A stretch of DNA of 37,500 bases from Theodoxus fluviatilis. Its lineage: Eukaryota > Mollusca > Gastropoda > Cycloneritida > Neritidae. The position numbers and the translations under genes were made by a program. The number at the start of each line of letters is the position of its first letter. Positions within the stretch are counted from its first letter, which is position 1. The notes under the pieces were generated by a model, which had not been told where the DNA came from, did not search any database, and saw only the letters and a program-made list of their open reading frames with translations. The DNA is taken from the NCBI GenBank assembly GCA_034096865.1, contig JAWQFJ010016988.1, positions 50,001 to 87,500 on the forward strand, in the 5' to 3' direction. This document shows positions 21,311-32,436 of this stretch, piece by piece.

Positions 21311-22865
21311 GAGATAGGCAGGCAGATGAGCAGGCGGTGCATTGAAATGTAGTGATGCAGTGTGATGAAATGTAGCGTGATTATTGTATGGTGCAGGGAA
21401 ATGTGAGATGATGAATCCCCATGGTACGGGCCGGTGGCCGAACAATAAAGTACTCGTCGTTTGTCTAATGTCTCAAACAAAATTCAATATTTTCAGGTAA
21501 ATGAGATCAACCAATAATAATTTGACTGTTACCGTTAGCTTGGATGGAGGATGCGAGCCGAGTGTGAAATTAAAGAATGACTCGGTTCCATTGTACAGAA
21601 ATCCCTCAGCTAAACTTGATATGTGAGGTCTACATGAAGACCCCACAGTGATACGCGATGATAGCGCCACCATGATACATCATGCGTTAAACTGATTACA
21701 GTGGGACTACTTTTAGCAACCCCCTAGAGAGTACGTCCTCGCTGCAGACTATGACAGCCGTATACTAGCATTCACAAAAATGTACATTTGAGCACGCATA
21801 CGCGCAAACGTGCATGTGTCCAGACACACGTAGGGGCCACTTGTCTTCAAATCATTGTGCATGTATCTACTCTTCCACACGTTTTGTGGCTTACCCCCAG
21901 TCCTTTTCAGTGTATGTATGTATATTTGTAAGCTGATATGTCTAAGTATGTGTACAGAAGTGCGTGTGTGTGTGTGTGTGTGTGTGCGTGTGTGTGTGTG
22001 TGTGTGTGTGCGTGAATGCGTGCGTGTGTGTATGTGTGCGTGTGCTTGTGTGCTACAGATGTGTACGTCTTACTTTATTTCATGCATTCACTTTTCAAAG
22101 CAAAGGTTGAGGTCTTCCATTGCCACATACGGCTTTTAGGTCTTTAATTCAAACAAGAAACATTCATTTATTCCTGGTCCTACTCCATTCATTCTAACTC
22201 CCTTATCTTATCGGAACCTCCACCATACTGTTCTTTATGTCAGTTACCTTTGTTCCACATACTTTACCGGATTGCCCTGGACTTTCTGAATGCAAATGTA
22301 ATTTTACATGTCATGACATTCTGCATATTTTCACAGATAATCTTTCTATAATATGTTTATGAAAAACTACTAGTTTTTATAACAAGTTAGGAATATTTGT
22401 TATACTTTTCACATACGTTTATGCCTTTAAATATACAAATACTGTTTTTGGTAACAAATATTTGATATTTGGGACGTTTGTCATCCATCATTGCACACAT
22501 ACTCGTTTGTATATGTGCACGTCCATGATATTGCCTAACACTAGGTGGGACATTCCTACTGAAAAATATACCAAAAGCTATTTACATGTACTGCTGTTGT
22601 CTGGAAGCCTCAGTCTTTCCTGAGTGGGCCTAGTAATTTTTGTAAAAAAATGTCTTGTGGTTTTCACACAATTTAAGAAATAAAACATGAGCCGCAAGCC
22701 ATGATGTAAGTAACATGGTTTCCACCTTGCATTCTTTAAGCACTCTTTTAACAATAGTTAGCCAAGAATTTATATGTAGATGTTTGCATTTGATGCCAAA
22801 TAACCTTCTTATTAAGAAAAGAAAAGATTAATTTTTTTTGGATAGAGTAGATCGAGTGATACTTA
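21311..22865. other. Host intron 2, left part; TG microsatellite
   Basis: This contains a TG/CG-interrupted microsatellite at about 21958-22055 and otherwise AT-rich sequence without supported genes. The interval to 22866 lies outside the proposed transposon. Confidence 0.5.
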
Positions 22866-23217
22866 TGAGGAAACCGTAACTTACGCAAAACACACATAAT
22901 GCAGTTTTTACTGTATCAAAATGGAAACAAATTTTACAAAAAAGGTAATGGAAATCAACACCTATGCAGTCCTTGTTCTAGCTTATGAAATGTATATGCC
23001 TGTACTACAGAACACATTTCAAATAATTAAAGAATATTGCGTAAGTTACATGGAAACCAAATCATGAATGCGCACTTCCAGTCATTTTAGAACACAATTT
23101 TCTGGAGATGCGCACTCTAGTATCCTAAGAAAGGGAATATATAATGACACACTAAAGAAAAAAGACCAAATAAATGACAAACACAAAATTTTAGTTGGCA
23201 CGATTTAATTTTTCGTT

Positions 23218-23473
23218 TCATTCAAAATAAATTTCGCCGCGCCGCCCAAGCTTCGGCTCCGGCATTACTTCAATGACATCAGCCATGGTAATGGTTGAGT
23301 CATCTTCAGCCAGGGGGTATGTATAATAACTCTGGCTGGCTTTGTTTCGGAGGAAGGTCACATCTAGCTTCCCCTCGTCCAACATCCTCGTCACTACGGC
23401 CATGAAGATCTTGCCCTGGTCGCGTCGTCCACTTGCTGGGATGACTAGCACTCTGACAAAGACACCAGGTGCT
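23218..23473 (-). CDS. Transposase-like gene, last exon: C-terminal module
   Basis: Following acceptor CTCTTCCACCAG, this encodes APGVFVRVLVIPASGRRDQG, KIFMAVVTRMLDEGKLDVTF, LRNKASQSYYTYPLAEDDST, TMADVIEVMPEPKLGRRGE, IYFE and a stop. The alternating beta-type pattern (KIFMAVV, LDVTFL, Y-YP, D-S-I) resembles the compact C-terminal module I associate with this type of invertebrate transposase-like protein; a Tudor-like fold is only a guess. The first base completes a codon with the two left by exon 23698-23786, giving Leu. That phase agreement supports both exons. Confidence 0.7.
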
Positions 23474-23697
23474 CTGGTGGAAGAGAGAAAAAAGAAAAGA
23501 AAACACATTTTTAATATATAGAAAAGAAACAGAAAAAGAATGTCAAGATTAGAAAAATAGGTAGATTGAACATAAATTTATAATTTATGCAATGGAATAT
23601 CTGGATTACATAATTCTGCTTCAGTGGAAATAGCTATCACATAGTCCTGAATTTGAACAGATTTAGGTTACCAAAAAACAGCAGCAAAAGAACTTAC

Positions 23698-23786
23698 AAC
23701 TTGTTCAGCAGGGCACCTGCGACATCTTGGGCTTGGTCTGCGGCACGAGGGGCAGCTGGGTCCAAGTCCACAGCCGGTGCATTGGC
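23698..23786 (-). CDS. Transposase-like gene, penultimate exon
   Basis: An 89-bp exon between acceptor GTTTGTAG and consensus donor GTAAGT. It encodes ANAPAVDLDPAAPRAADQAQ then DVAGALLNK, with two bases left over. Entry is phase 0, as needed after the repeat exon at 25025-26034. Its opening resembles the ten-residue repeats (VDxDPxAPxA), which fits it being the edge of the same linker. Confidence 0.65.
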
Positions 23787-23859
23787 CTACAAACATAATA
23801 AACAGTTATTTGTAACATCTTTGTAAGACATACATGTGGTACATTGATCCACTTTATGC

Positions 23860-24720
23860 TTTTTGACTCACATGCGAAGCAAAAGTGAGTCTATGTACTG
23901 AGCCGTGTCGTCCGTCCGTCCGGGCGTCCGGGCGGGCGTCCGTCCGTAAAAAACTTAAACGTTGGATTTTTCTCGGAGACTATTAAGTCTATCAACACCA
24001 AATGTGGCATGATGGTGTATGATGACAAGGCCTCAAAAAACATACATAGTGACTTGACCTTGCTTCAAGGTCAAGGTCACAGGAGCCATAAATGTGGTCT
24101 CAAAAACAGTCATTTTTCACATTTTCCCAATTTTCTCCCACGTTATTGAGAATGGCGACCTTAGCTACAAGTGGTATATAGGTCAAAGCAAGCCCTATCT
24201 TTTGATACCAGTTTGGTTGACCTTGCTTCAAGGTCAAGGTCACAGGAGCTCTTCAAAGTTGGATTGTATACATATTTTGAAGTGACCTTGACCCTGAACA
24301 TGGAAGATAACTGTTTCAAACTTAATAATTATGTGGGGCACATGTTATACTTTCATCATGAGACACATTTGGTCACATATCATCAAGGTCAAGGTCACTT
24401 TGACCCTTATGAAATGTGACCAAAATGGGGTAGTGAACCACTAAAAGTGACTATATCTCATAGGTAGAAAGTGCCAATAAGCACCATTGTGCTTCCTATG
24501 TCTTGAATTAACAGCTTTGTGTTGCATGACCTTGGATGACCTTGACCTTGGGTCAAGGTCACATGTATTTTGGTAGGAAAAATGTGTAAAGCATTTCTTA
24601 GTGTATGATGTCATTGGTAGGTTTAGTTGTTTGACCTTGACCTTGAAGGTCACCTGAAGATCAAGGTCATATAAAGGTCAAGGTCAAGCATGTGAGTCGT
24701 ATGGGCTTTGCCCTTCTTGT
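23860..24720 (-). repeat. Half-site-rich interspersed repeat, copy C
   Basis: An 861-bp copy in reverse orientation, starting TTTTTGACTCACATGCGAAG and ending GGGCTTTGCCCTTCTTGT. It is nearly colinear with B and D and lies within an intron of the transposase-like gene. The small open frames on both strands are shared repeat artefacts. Confidence 0.9.
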
Positions 24721-24789
24721 TTATCTAAATAAGCTGATTAGTGCACTGCTGGTCATCGTAAAGATGGATCTACAAAAGCTACAGAGAGA

Positions 24790-24995
24790 ATTTTCATACA
24801 TTCCCTTCTGCACTCTGGCATCGACAGGGTGAGTTCGCAGTTAGCTGGGGCTTTCTCACCAACTGGAGCTTGTGTCTTGAAACAAAATAATTCCCAGTGT
24901 GAAACCTTTCCCACAGTCTGGCACTAACTAACAGGAGCTGGAGTGGGAGTGTCATGTGGAACTCTGGCCCTGATAGCAATGTCAGCTTGAGTAAT
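24790..24995 (-). other. Possible degenerate paralogue of the repeat-exon boundary
   Basis: On the minus strand AAAGGTTTCACACTGGGAAT followed by TATTTTGTTTCAAG and ACACAAGCTCCAGTT mirrors the sequence before and into the repeat exon (AAACGTTTCACCCATGAATT, GTTTTGTTTTCAG, ACCCAAGTTACAGC). One diverged repeat-like unit (CCTGTCGATGCCAGAGTG) follows. A second run reads IAIRARVPHDTPTPAPV, also repeat-like. This may be an old duplication of the exon edge; I do not call it a working exon. Confidence 0.4.
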
Positions 24996-25024
24996 GAATG
25001 GATCCCTTAAAAGTTTATACTCAC

Positions 25025-26034
25025 TTGGTAATTCGAGGGATGAGCAGGCGCTCTCGCATTGACATGGGGATCAGTAGGCGCTCCGGCATCGACTGGGGGG
25101 TCAGCAGGTACTCTGGCATCGACAGGGGGATCAGCAGGTACTCTGGCATCGACAGGGGGGTCAGCAGGTACTCTGGCATCGACAGGGGGGTCAGCAGGTA
25201 CTCTGGCATCGACAGAGGGGCCAGCAGGTACTCTGGCATCGACAGGGGGGTCAGCAGGTACTCTGGCATCGACAGGGGGGTCAGCAGGTACTCTGGCATC
25301 GACAGGAGGGTCAGCAGGTACTCTGGCATCGACAGGGGGGTCAGCAGGTACTCTGGCATCGACAGGGGGGTCAGCAGGTACTCTGGCATCGACAGGAGGG
25401 TCAGCAGGTACTCTGGCATCGACAGGGGGTCCAGCAGGTACTCTGGCATCGACAGGGGGGTCAGCAGGTACTCTGGCATCGACAGGAGGGTCAGCAGGTA
25501 CTCTGGCATCGACAGGGGGGTCAGCAGGTACTCTGGCATCGACAGAGGGGTCAGCAGGTACTCTGGCATCGACAGGAGGGTCAGCAGGTACTCTGGCATC
25601 GACAGGGGGGTCAGCAGGTACTCTGGCATCGACAGGAGGGTCAGCAGGTACTCTGGCATCGACAGGAGGGTCAGCAGGTACTCTGGCATCGACAGGGGGG
25701 TCAGCAGGTACTCTGGCATCGACAGAGGGGCCAGCAGGTACTCTGGCATCGACAGGGGGGTCAGCAGGTACTCTGGCATCGACAGGGGGTCAGCAGGTAC
25801 TCTGGCATCGACAGGAGGGTCAGCAGGTACTCTGGCATCGACAGGGGGGTCAGCAGGTACTCTGGCATCGACAGGGGGGTCAGCAGGTACTCTGGCATCG
25901 ACAGAGGGGCCAGCAGGTACTCTGGCATCGACAGGGGAGTCAGCAGGTACTCTGGCATCGACAGGGGGGTCAGAAGGCACTCTGGCATCAACAGGGGGAT
26001 CAGTAGGCGCTCTGGCATCAGCTGTAACTTGGGT
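25025..26034 (-). CDS. Transposase-like gene, repeat exon: 33 decapeptide units
   Basis: A classic acceptor (TTGTTTTGTTTTCAG) precedes TQVTADARAP and 33 units of the DPPVDARVPA type; the exon ends HPSNYQ at a GTGAGT donor. Both edge regions are divergent units in the same frame (DARAPTDP at entry, VNARAPAHP at exit), pointing to DPPVDARVPA as the real frame. One 29-bp unit at 25761-25789 lacks a G, making the exon 1010 bp rather than 1011 and shifting the downstream frame. The segment would be a long, proline-rich, flexible linker between the catalytic part and the C-terminal module. Confidence 0.65.
25041..26029. repeat. 30-bp minisatellite, 33 units
   Basis: Units begin TCAGCAGGTACTCTGGCATC and end in a G-rich run (GACAGGGGGG, GACAGGAGGG or GACAGAGGGG). 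Twenty-four 30-bp units, one 29-bp unit and eight more give 989 bp. Edge units are most diverged, as expected when arrays are homogenised in the middle. All frames on both strands are open through much of it. Confidence 0.95.
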
Positions 26035-26299
26035 CTGAAAACAAAACAATTCATGGGTGAAACGTTTCAAGTCATGCTCGGAAAGGGGCTGGGGCTGTGG
26101 TATATACAGGAGGGGGGGTCACCTGGAGTAATGTATCTTCCCTGTATACCCTAATTGAGTCAGTAAATGTGGATCTAAATGAAAAATGCTGTAGGTAGTC
26201 AAATGGTTCAAAACATTTATAAGTGACAATGTGCATAAGAATGTCTGACAACCAATAAGAGTTATTTGATTTCTTTTGGATTAAATGATGTATACTCAC

Positions 26300-28750
26300 A
26301 CGCCGTTTCTTCAGTAGAGTGACTTTTTCCCACTGCCCAGTCAGACTTCTGTGTAAGCAGTCGCCGTCCCCACCAAGGCAGACTTCACAAAAGCAGCTCC
26401 GCTCTCTGTATTCCACGACACCCCTGGACACAAGTCTTACGCAGTGTTGCTGCCTTGTGTTGGTGATGGGCTTTAGGTTACTGACCCGATCCCGGTCCCG
26501 CTTCACGTCTTCTGCTTCGATGAAGAAGAACTTCCTCCGAAAGTGGCTGTGAGGTTGCTGACCTAGGGGTGGTGCTGTACGGGTGTATTTCTCCTCGCAG
26601 ACCCTGAAGAATGCCCTTGGCGAGTCTATATCAACTAGACCGAGTTTGAGCTGTCTGTTTACAGCGCCTTTGATTGTCCCAAACTCCCTGTCGCAGGGGC
26701 CTTTTCCATGTCTTGTCCCAAAGAAATGACGTTCTGCCGAGATTCCAAAGTCTTCTTCCGCACACGACATGTCCATGAATGATGTCTTATTTTTATATTG
26801 AGTTGGCGCCCCATCTGAGTATGGTATCATCTTTTGAAATGGGGCACGATTCTGCCCTTGCAGATATTCCATCATCATCAGGTGGAAATGATGGACAGCA
26901 TCTGTATCGTGTTGGAGGTCTTCCGATACAAAAATGCAACTGTCTGTCACCATCTGTCCGCACTCCGGGTCCTCGCACCTGTATGACGCTACACATGAGT
27001 GCAGCGTGACTTGGTCGTACCCCCAATGGGCTCCCTGGGCCTCGTCTTGATACTTTGTCTTGACATTTTCGGCAAAGTCCTCACAAACCACAACGCATCG
27101 TTCTGGAACATTCTTCGAGATGTGATCATATTGCTGAGATTGCCATCTTGCTTCAAAAAGGTGCCTTGAAAAAGGTCTAGCCTCCTCAACCATCGCAGCA
27201 ACAAAGTCAGGTGCAGGGACTTTTTCCTCAATCCGCATCATGCGTTTCTTGCCGTTGTGCATGACAGACGACCACTTCTTGAAGGCAATTTCCTCCTCAG
27301 TGTATGTTTCAAGAAGAGGGCGCAGCTGAATTTCTATGGCTGTCGTGCCACAGGCCTCACAACTCCTATCCAGACAACTTCTCTTGTATTCACCATGGTC
27401 ACCTTTGAAGCAGAGGGTTGACCTTGATAGTGAGTACCTGTCCTTGTAGGTGATGTCTCGGACTCCTTTCTTCGCTGCAAAAATCCTCAGTGCCTCCAGC
27501 TTCAGATCTACGTTTGCGCAGTAATCGCAGAGACAGTCGCGAAATCGGCAGCTAGTGGTTGGCAGTATATCATCTGGCCTCAGTGCAGCAAATAAGCTGC
27601 GTCCAACCTTGCAGTCGGGGTTCTCTGACACAAAAGCCTCGTGAGCAGACTTCACTGACTGTTCCATTACCTTTTGACAAACCACTTCTCCGTTTCTTCT
27701 ACGTTTCACGCCACGTTCATCTGGTAGTTGCCTGGAGATCTCTCCTCTGCGGTAGAATGCCTCTACCAGCTCTCTCGTTTCAGAACTCACGGCGTCTTTT
27801 CTTATTTTTCGTTGATAAGGGTCTGAGGACTTGATGAGTTTTGAGTGGAGATGGTAGCCAATGCCCAGCTTGCGACTCTGGAGCACAGAACACTTGCTGC
27901 GACGGAGAGCGAGAGCAAGCGTCACCCTGGAGTGATTTGACTTTTTCGTCCGTTTCTTGTTCATCTCTTTCAGCTCCGTAGACACCTCCTCCAACACACA
28001 TTGCTGAAAGTTCAGGCGTTTTTTCGATTTCGGACTGAGAACGTTCAATTTTTCGGCCAATTTGCGCTTTTTCCGGGGGGTAGCACTCTCCACCATTTTT
28101 ATGATAACTTCTGCCGCTTTCTCACTGTTTTTTGGGAGACCTTGTTTTGCACGGTATGTCGCCTTCCTGAGGGACTCCTGCCTGGCGAATGCAGACGTCG
28201 GCTCTGAACTGGTAGAAGGTGTAGAAGGTAGTGATTCCTGCGGGTCTGTGTTGGCAGATTGGGCTACATCACCTTCCATCCTCTTTTGCTTGGTGGCACG
28301 TTTCTCTGCATAATTCTTCCTTCTTCTTTCATTCCTTTTCTCTCTTTGCTCTGGGGTTTCATTTGCATGCCGATTTCTCTTGTCCATCATCCACTTATGG
28401 CGCTGTTTGACTGTTTCACCCCGTGTGGCGCGTTTTGCTGGTTTCAAAGTACCTTCTTCTTTCTTCTTTGCTCGACATTTTCTGACTCGCAGTTTCGTCT
28501 TCTCATTGTAAGACGCTCTTTTTTCTTGACTTATATTCATCATATAGTTTTTCACCCTAATGTTCTCATGCTTCCGAAATGCAGCATAGACTGTGGGGTC
28601 ACTCTTCAATTTTTCTCTATATTCCCTACAAGATTCAGCAGGTGTTTTTTTCAGTTTCTGGTCTTGAAAAACTGGATCTTGAGTGCGTTTCTCCCTCAGC
28701 CTCGCAGAGGTGCGTGGCTCTGAACTTGTAGAAGGTAGTGATTCCTCCAT
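26300..28750 (-). CDS. DDE-transposase-like protein, main exon (817 codons)
   Basis: An uninterrupted frame from ATG at 28750; read without splicing it would run to a stop at 26072 (892 codons). A consensus donor GTGAGT after codon 817 (LLKKRR) and the acceptor at 26035-26037 suggest a 265-bp intron, keeping phase 0. Residues 1-270 are highly basic and low-complexity, with REYREKLKSDP and repeated K/R blocks, suiting DNA binding. Cys-rich clusters follow: C401, C406, C408, C411 and C447 to C467. Candidate catalytic acids are D558 (CEDFAEN), D646 (PYSDGAPTQYKN) and D687 or E689 (HGKGPCDREFGTIK). A last Cys/His cluster (CFCEVC...CLH) lies at 786-800. I recognise an invertebrate transposase type but cannot name the superfamily with confidence. 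Intactness suggests recent activity or domestication. Confidence 0.8.
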
Positions 28751-29329
28751 GGCAGTTTCTCCTTTGAAAAGAATGAAAAAATTAAGAAGTGATGTTATTA
28801 TTGGACAATAGAGCGGTTCATACCAAATCCCAACTTTTCAAAAAATTCTTGCATGATTTGAACACTTCCATGATAACTTCAAATTTAGAAAATCTGGCAG
28901 TTATATCTAACTTTTTGATAGGGCATTTATTTTTAAGCAAGTGAGCACTTTACTTGTTCAAAATTCACCATCAAACTGCAATTAACTGAAATTCAGTTCC
29001 TCGTACCAAACTGTGGTTTCTTAAGTAACTTACATCAAGCTCCTGTCAAATCACACTAATACAATTGTACTAAAAAGCATATATTCAAGACAAAAACCTT
29101 TCTGCATCAAAAGTTATTAATACATTCTTCAAAACATGTATGGAATCCTCGCTTCACTAAAAAAACATGTTGTGTGGTATCGTAAGTTACAAAGAAACCC
29201 ACTATGGTTTCCTTTGAAACTTACAGAGGACAAAAGGTAAGAAAATTAACAAACACATAAAATAAAAAAATTAAACAGATAAAGACCTGCTGAAAAGCGT
29301 TCATATCACACAAAGCTGATATTATTTCT

Positions 29330-30050
29330 CCCCCACCATTAAAATTAATTGATGACATAGCCTCCTCCGTGGCGATTGACTATGTAAGTAAGCGAGAAAC
29401 GAAAACAGCAATGGCACTGACCATGTGCTTCGTTTATTCATCATTATAAAAGGCATTATTATCATATCTGGCATAATGAAACATGAATTCAGTTATATGA
29501 AATCAAACGTGATGTGATCCTGACCAAATTAATTGATACGATAATCTCCTTCGCGGCGATCGAGTTTCGTAAGTAAGAGAGAAACTAAAACTGCAATGGA
29601 GCCGAGCAGTGTTCGGTTTCTTTGTTACCAACATGGCGATCACATACATTCATCATTATAGAAGGCATTATTATCATATCTGGCATAATGAAACATGAAT
29701 TCAGTTATATGAAATCAAACGTGATGTGATCCTGACCAAATTAATTGATACGATAATCTCCTTCGCGGCGAACGAGTTTCGTAAGTAAGAGAGAAACTAA
29801 AACTGCAATGGAGCCGAGCAGTGTTCGGTTTCTTTGAAACCAGCGTGGCGATCACATGCGTATATCATTATAAAAGGTATTATTTTGATATCTAGCATGA
29901 GGGAACATCAATTTAGTTCTATGAAAACAAACATGATGTGATTCTGACCAAATCAATCGATGTGATAAGCTCCTCCGCGACGATTGAGTTTCGTAAGTAT
30001 GACCAGAAACTAAAACCAGAGTGGCGTTGATCAGGATAGAGAAAGCACGG
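29330..30050. repeat. 212-bp tandem repeat upstream of the transposase-like gene
   Basis: Three copies with a 212-bp period begin near 29441, 29653 and 29865; a partial, shorter copy lies at about 29336-29440. The first two are nearly identical. Each carries GAGTTTCGTAAGTAAG followed by GAAAC. The array sits between the main exon and a possible leader exon, where it could act as transposase-binding or promoter sequence. Confidence 0.9.
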
Positions 30051-30148
30051 CCAGAGAAAAACTAGTCATAAAGTATTTATTCATGACCCATGAACGAAAC
30101 TATTGAATTGTATTAATTTAAAAAACTAATGTAGAATGCTTTACTTAC

Positions 30149-30205
30149 CCAAATTGGATGAAGATGGTCCATCGAACGGATTAAACGAACTGAAAGCTTC
30201 GCACA
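30149..30205 (-). other. Possible leader exon of the transposase-like gene
   Basis: On the minus strand, CATCCAATTTGG is followed by a consensus donor GTAAGT starting at 30148. A plausible acceptor (CATTCTTTTCAAAG) lies 11 bp upstream of the ATG at 28750. The ATG inside this candidate exon would not be in frame with the main exon after such splicing, so it would be an untranslated leader with a short upstream frame. Confidence 0.3.
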
Positions 30206-30410
30206 TGTGTAGCAAATTGTCGTACGTAACAGAAGGAAATGAAGGAAACGAAGCCTTCTCATTGGTCAAAAATCGCGTGTACTATGACGTATCCTTCTAT
30301 AAACGTGTCCATTGACTGCGGGATGACAAAAGCTTCCTTTGTAGCCGTTTCGAGTGCGGAAAAATATAGCAACACGTTTGGTACACGCGTACCTTTCGTA
30401 AGTAACGCAG

Positions 30411-31100
30411 GGAAACAACCGACGCTGAACATCAAAATAGTCCCAAGAAATTGGTTAATACCAAAAGAAGAATAAAACTATGCAGTTGTATGAGTAAACT
30501 AATGAAAGGAAAGGTAATTTGAACCTTCTCTTCAACACATTTATGTACACATGTTTGGTTTCGATTTTTTTCCTCTGAGCAAGGGTGGTAGAAACGAGAG
30601 TAACGTACACATAGGTCTTTTTTATTTCGGTAGAACTACCTCTGTTTTTATTTTGTGGCGACTTTCCACTGAAATATGACTAAATTAATAATTGAACTTG
30701 AATTATTTCACACAATCTATACGTTGTAAGGTGAATTTGCACAAGATAACAAGCATTCAAAAGTGGCGTCGCAAAATGTCCCGTTTTTCGGCGCCATTTT
30801 TCCGCTTCGTACGAGTTTAATTATTTTTTTGTGAATCTCTGCAAAGCAAAACTATAAAAACTATTGGTCATAACATTACAAAAACATTTAAAGAACCCAT
30901 ATAAATTTGAAATATATGCATGCTGACTGTGTTAGATAGTTTTATTCAAGTGTCTTTACCCAGACCCCCCAGTTTTTGATAGTGTTAGGCAATATCGTGG
31001 ACGTGCACATATTTAAATGTTAAGAAATGAGCTACATGTATATTTACACACTTTACAATTATGTACATCCTTTTAATTCTAGACTATTACTTTTGAAAAC
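30411..31100. other. AT-rich intronic DNA, nothing recognised
   Basis: This part of host intron 2 lies right of the proposed transposon and has no supported gene or repeat. Confidence 0.4.
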
Positions 31101-31104
31101 AAAT

Positions 31105-31490
31105 GGTAAGGCCTTACATAGCCAAATAATGCTGATAGGCCCTGAACCAATAAACATTCATTCACTGTTACGGAAGAAAGCTATATTATTTCATGCTGTT
31201 TCCCTATCGGGGCCTACCCGGTATTATTATTACGTGCTGTACACCTGTGTGTGCGTGATTGCGTATGATAAAATAAGTTGAACGTCTATGATGCATTTTT
31301 CCTGTGTGTGACTGTGGTTCAATGTCTAGATATGACGGGCCAAAAAGAACAAAATATCGTCCCAAAAGCAGCTTCCTCGACCTTTCATCACGTTTACTAC
31401 ATTCATTCATTCATTCATTCATTAATTCATTCATTCATTCATTCATTCATTCATTCATTCATTCATTCATTCATTCATTCATTCATCTCG
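31105..31490 (+). repeat. Retroposon-like fragment plus ATTC microsatellite
   Basis: GGCCTTACATAGCCAAATAA, GATAGGCCCTGAAC and AATAAACATTCATTCA at 31108-31165 match 37189-37245 closely, and more weakly about 5885-5910. An ATTC tract follows at 31404-31485. The pattern looks like the 3' end of a SINE or LINE with a tetranucleotide tail; no promoter boxes are visible. Confidence 0.6.
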
Positions 31491-31509
31491 TCTGCCACGC
31501 TCTGCGCAG

Positions 31510-31671
31510 ATGACCACCGCAGAGCCCGCCCATTCCCCCAGCAAGAGCGCCAAGAAGAAGCAGCAGACCCACCAGCAGGACAGAGCCAAGAAGCGATTGG
31601 CCGCCACTGACGTCTCCACTGTTGCTGAGAACGTGCAGAAGCAGATTGAAAAACTTGATTTCGGCGATGAG
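31510..31671 (+). CDS. Host gene exon 3: lysine-rich segment
   Basis: After acceptor CTCTGCGCAG this 162-bp exon encodes MTTAEPAHSPSKSAKKKQQT, HQQDRAKKRLAATDVSTVAE and NVQKQIEKLDFGDE, ending GATGAG with donor GTGAGG. It is phase 0 on both sides, fitting exons 2 and 4. It starts with ATG, so it could instead be the first coding exon of a separate transcript or alternative promoter. The basic N-terminal half might be a nuclear or nucleic-acid-binding tract. No family recognised. Confidence 0.65.
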
Positions 31672-31697
31672 GTGAGGCCACAAACGACAGCGGCACC

Positions 31698-31836
<139 letters not shown>

Positions 31837-32303
31837 AGTCATCTATGCGAGGGTTCCTCGCTTTTATTGAAAAAAAAACCGCTTGACCCTTAAAACATTT
31901 TGCAGAATTTTCAATAACGTTCCTGTTTGTATGAGCACTTGTGTGTTTTGTTGGGATACACACTCGGAACGTGGATTTGGGCGACTTGGATGTGAACACT
32001 TCATGCTGTTACTGACTGTCATGCAGTCGTGCTTTCGAACGCACATCTCTCTCAGAAATCAATCAACCTGTGGAAAGTGATAGCGCTTGTCATACCAAAT
32101 CGAGGGACGAATTCATTCGCAATTTAGAAAAAAAATGTTAATGAAAAAAACAACGCGCTGATCTTAAACGTAAGCAGTTCAGAGAAATTTCGAAGAGACG
32201 GGGAGGTGTGGGAGATAATACGAGTAGGGGTATACATGTTGTCTGCATGTGCGTGACTCAACCGACATGCAATTAATGCTGGCCCTGCGTGTGGTGGTGG
32301 CAG

Positions 32304-32436
32304 GAGTACAGCAGGCTGCTTCAGCCCACGGAGGGCGAGCTGGGGGAGGAGGGCATTCCCAGAGGCCTTCGCAACAGCTGGGAACGTATCAAGGGCGATG
32401 TGGAGTCCCTGCCTGACATGTGGAAACAGTACTGCA

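Larger units (their letters stand above)
22866..30410 (-). mobile_element. Probable autonomous DNA transposon (or domesticated derivative) in host intron 2
   Basis: A spliced DDE-transposase-like gene on the minus strand is flanked on both sides by copies of a short motif. At 22876-22888 it is GTAACTTACGCAA, with an exact inverted copy at 23037-23049. On the other side TTTCGTAAGTAA occurs at 29565, 29777 and 30394, with a one-base variant at 29989; related forms lie at 29181 and 29384. Such subterminal repeats are typical transposase-binding sites. Exact termini and target duplication could not be fixed, so the stated limits are approximate. Repeat copy C lies within an intron of the gene. 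Confidence 0.5.

Noticed and set aside
24998..26038. Long plus-strand frames across the 30-bp array (STGGSAGTLA and GIDRGVSRYS types)
   Set aside because: A 30-bp unit without stops is open in several frames; the minus-strand frame alone fits the splice sites and neighbouring exons.
26072..26299. C-terminal 75 codons of the unspliced 892-codon transposase frame
   Set aside because: A consensus donor follows codon 817 and the downstream acceptor keeps phase; the extra residues look like translated intron. Transcript data could reverse this.
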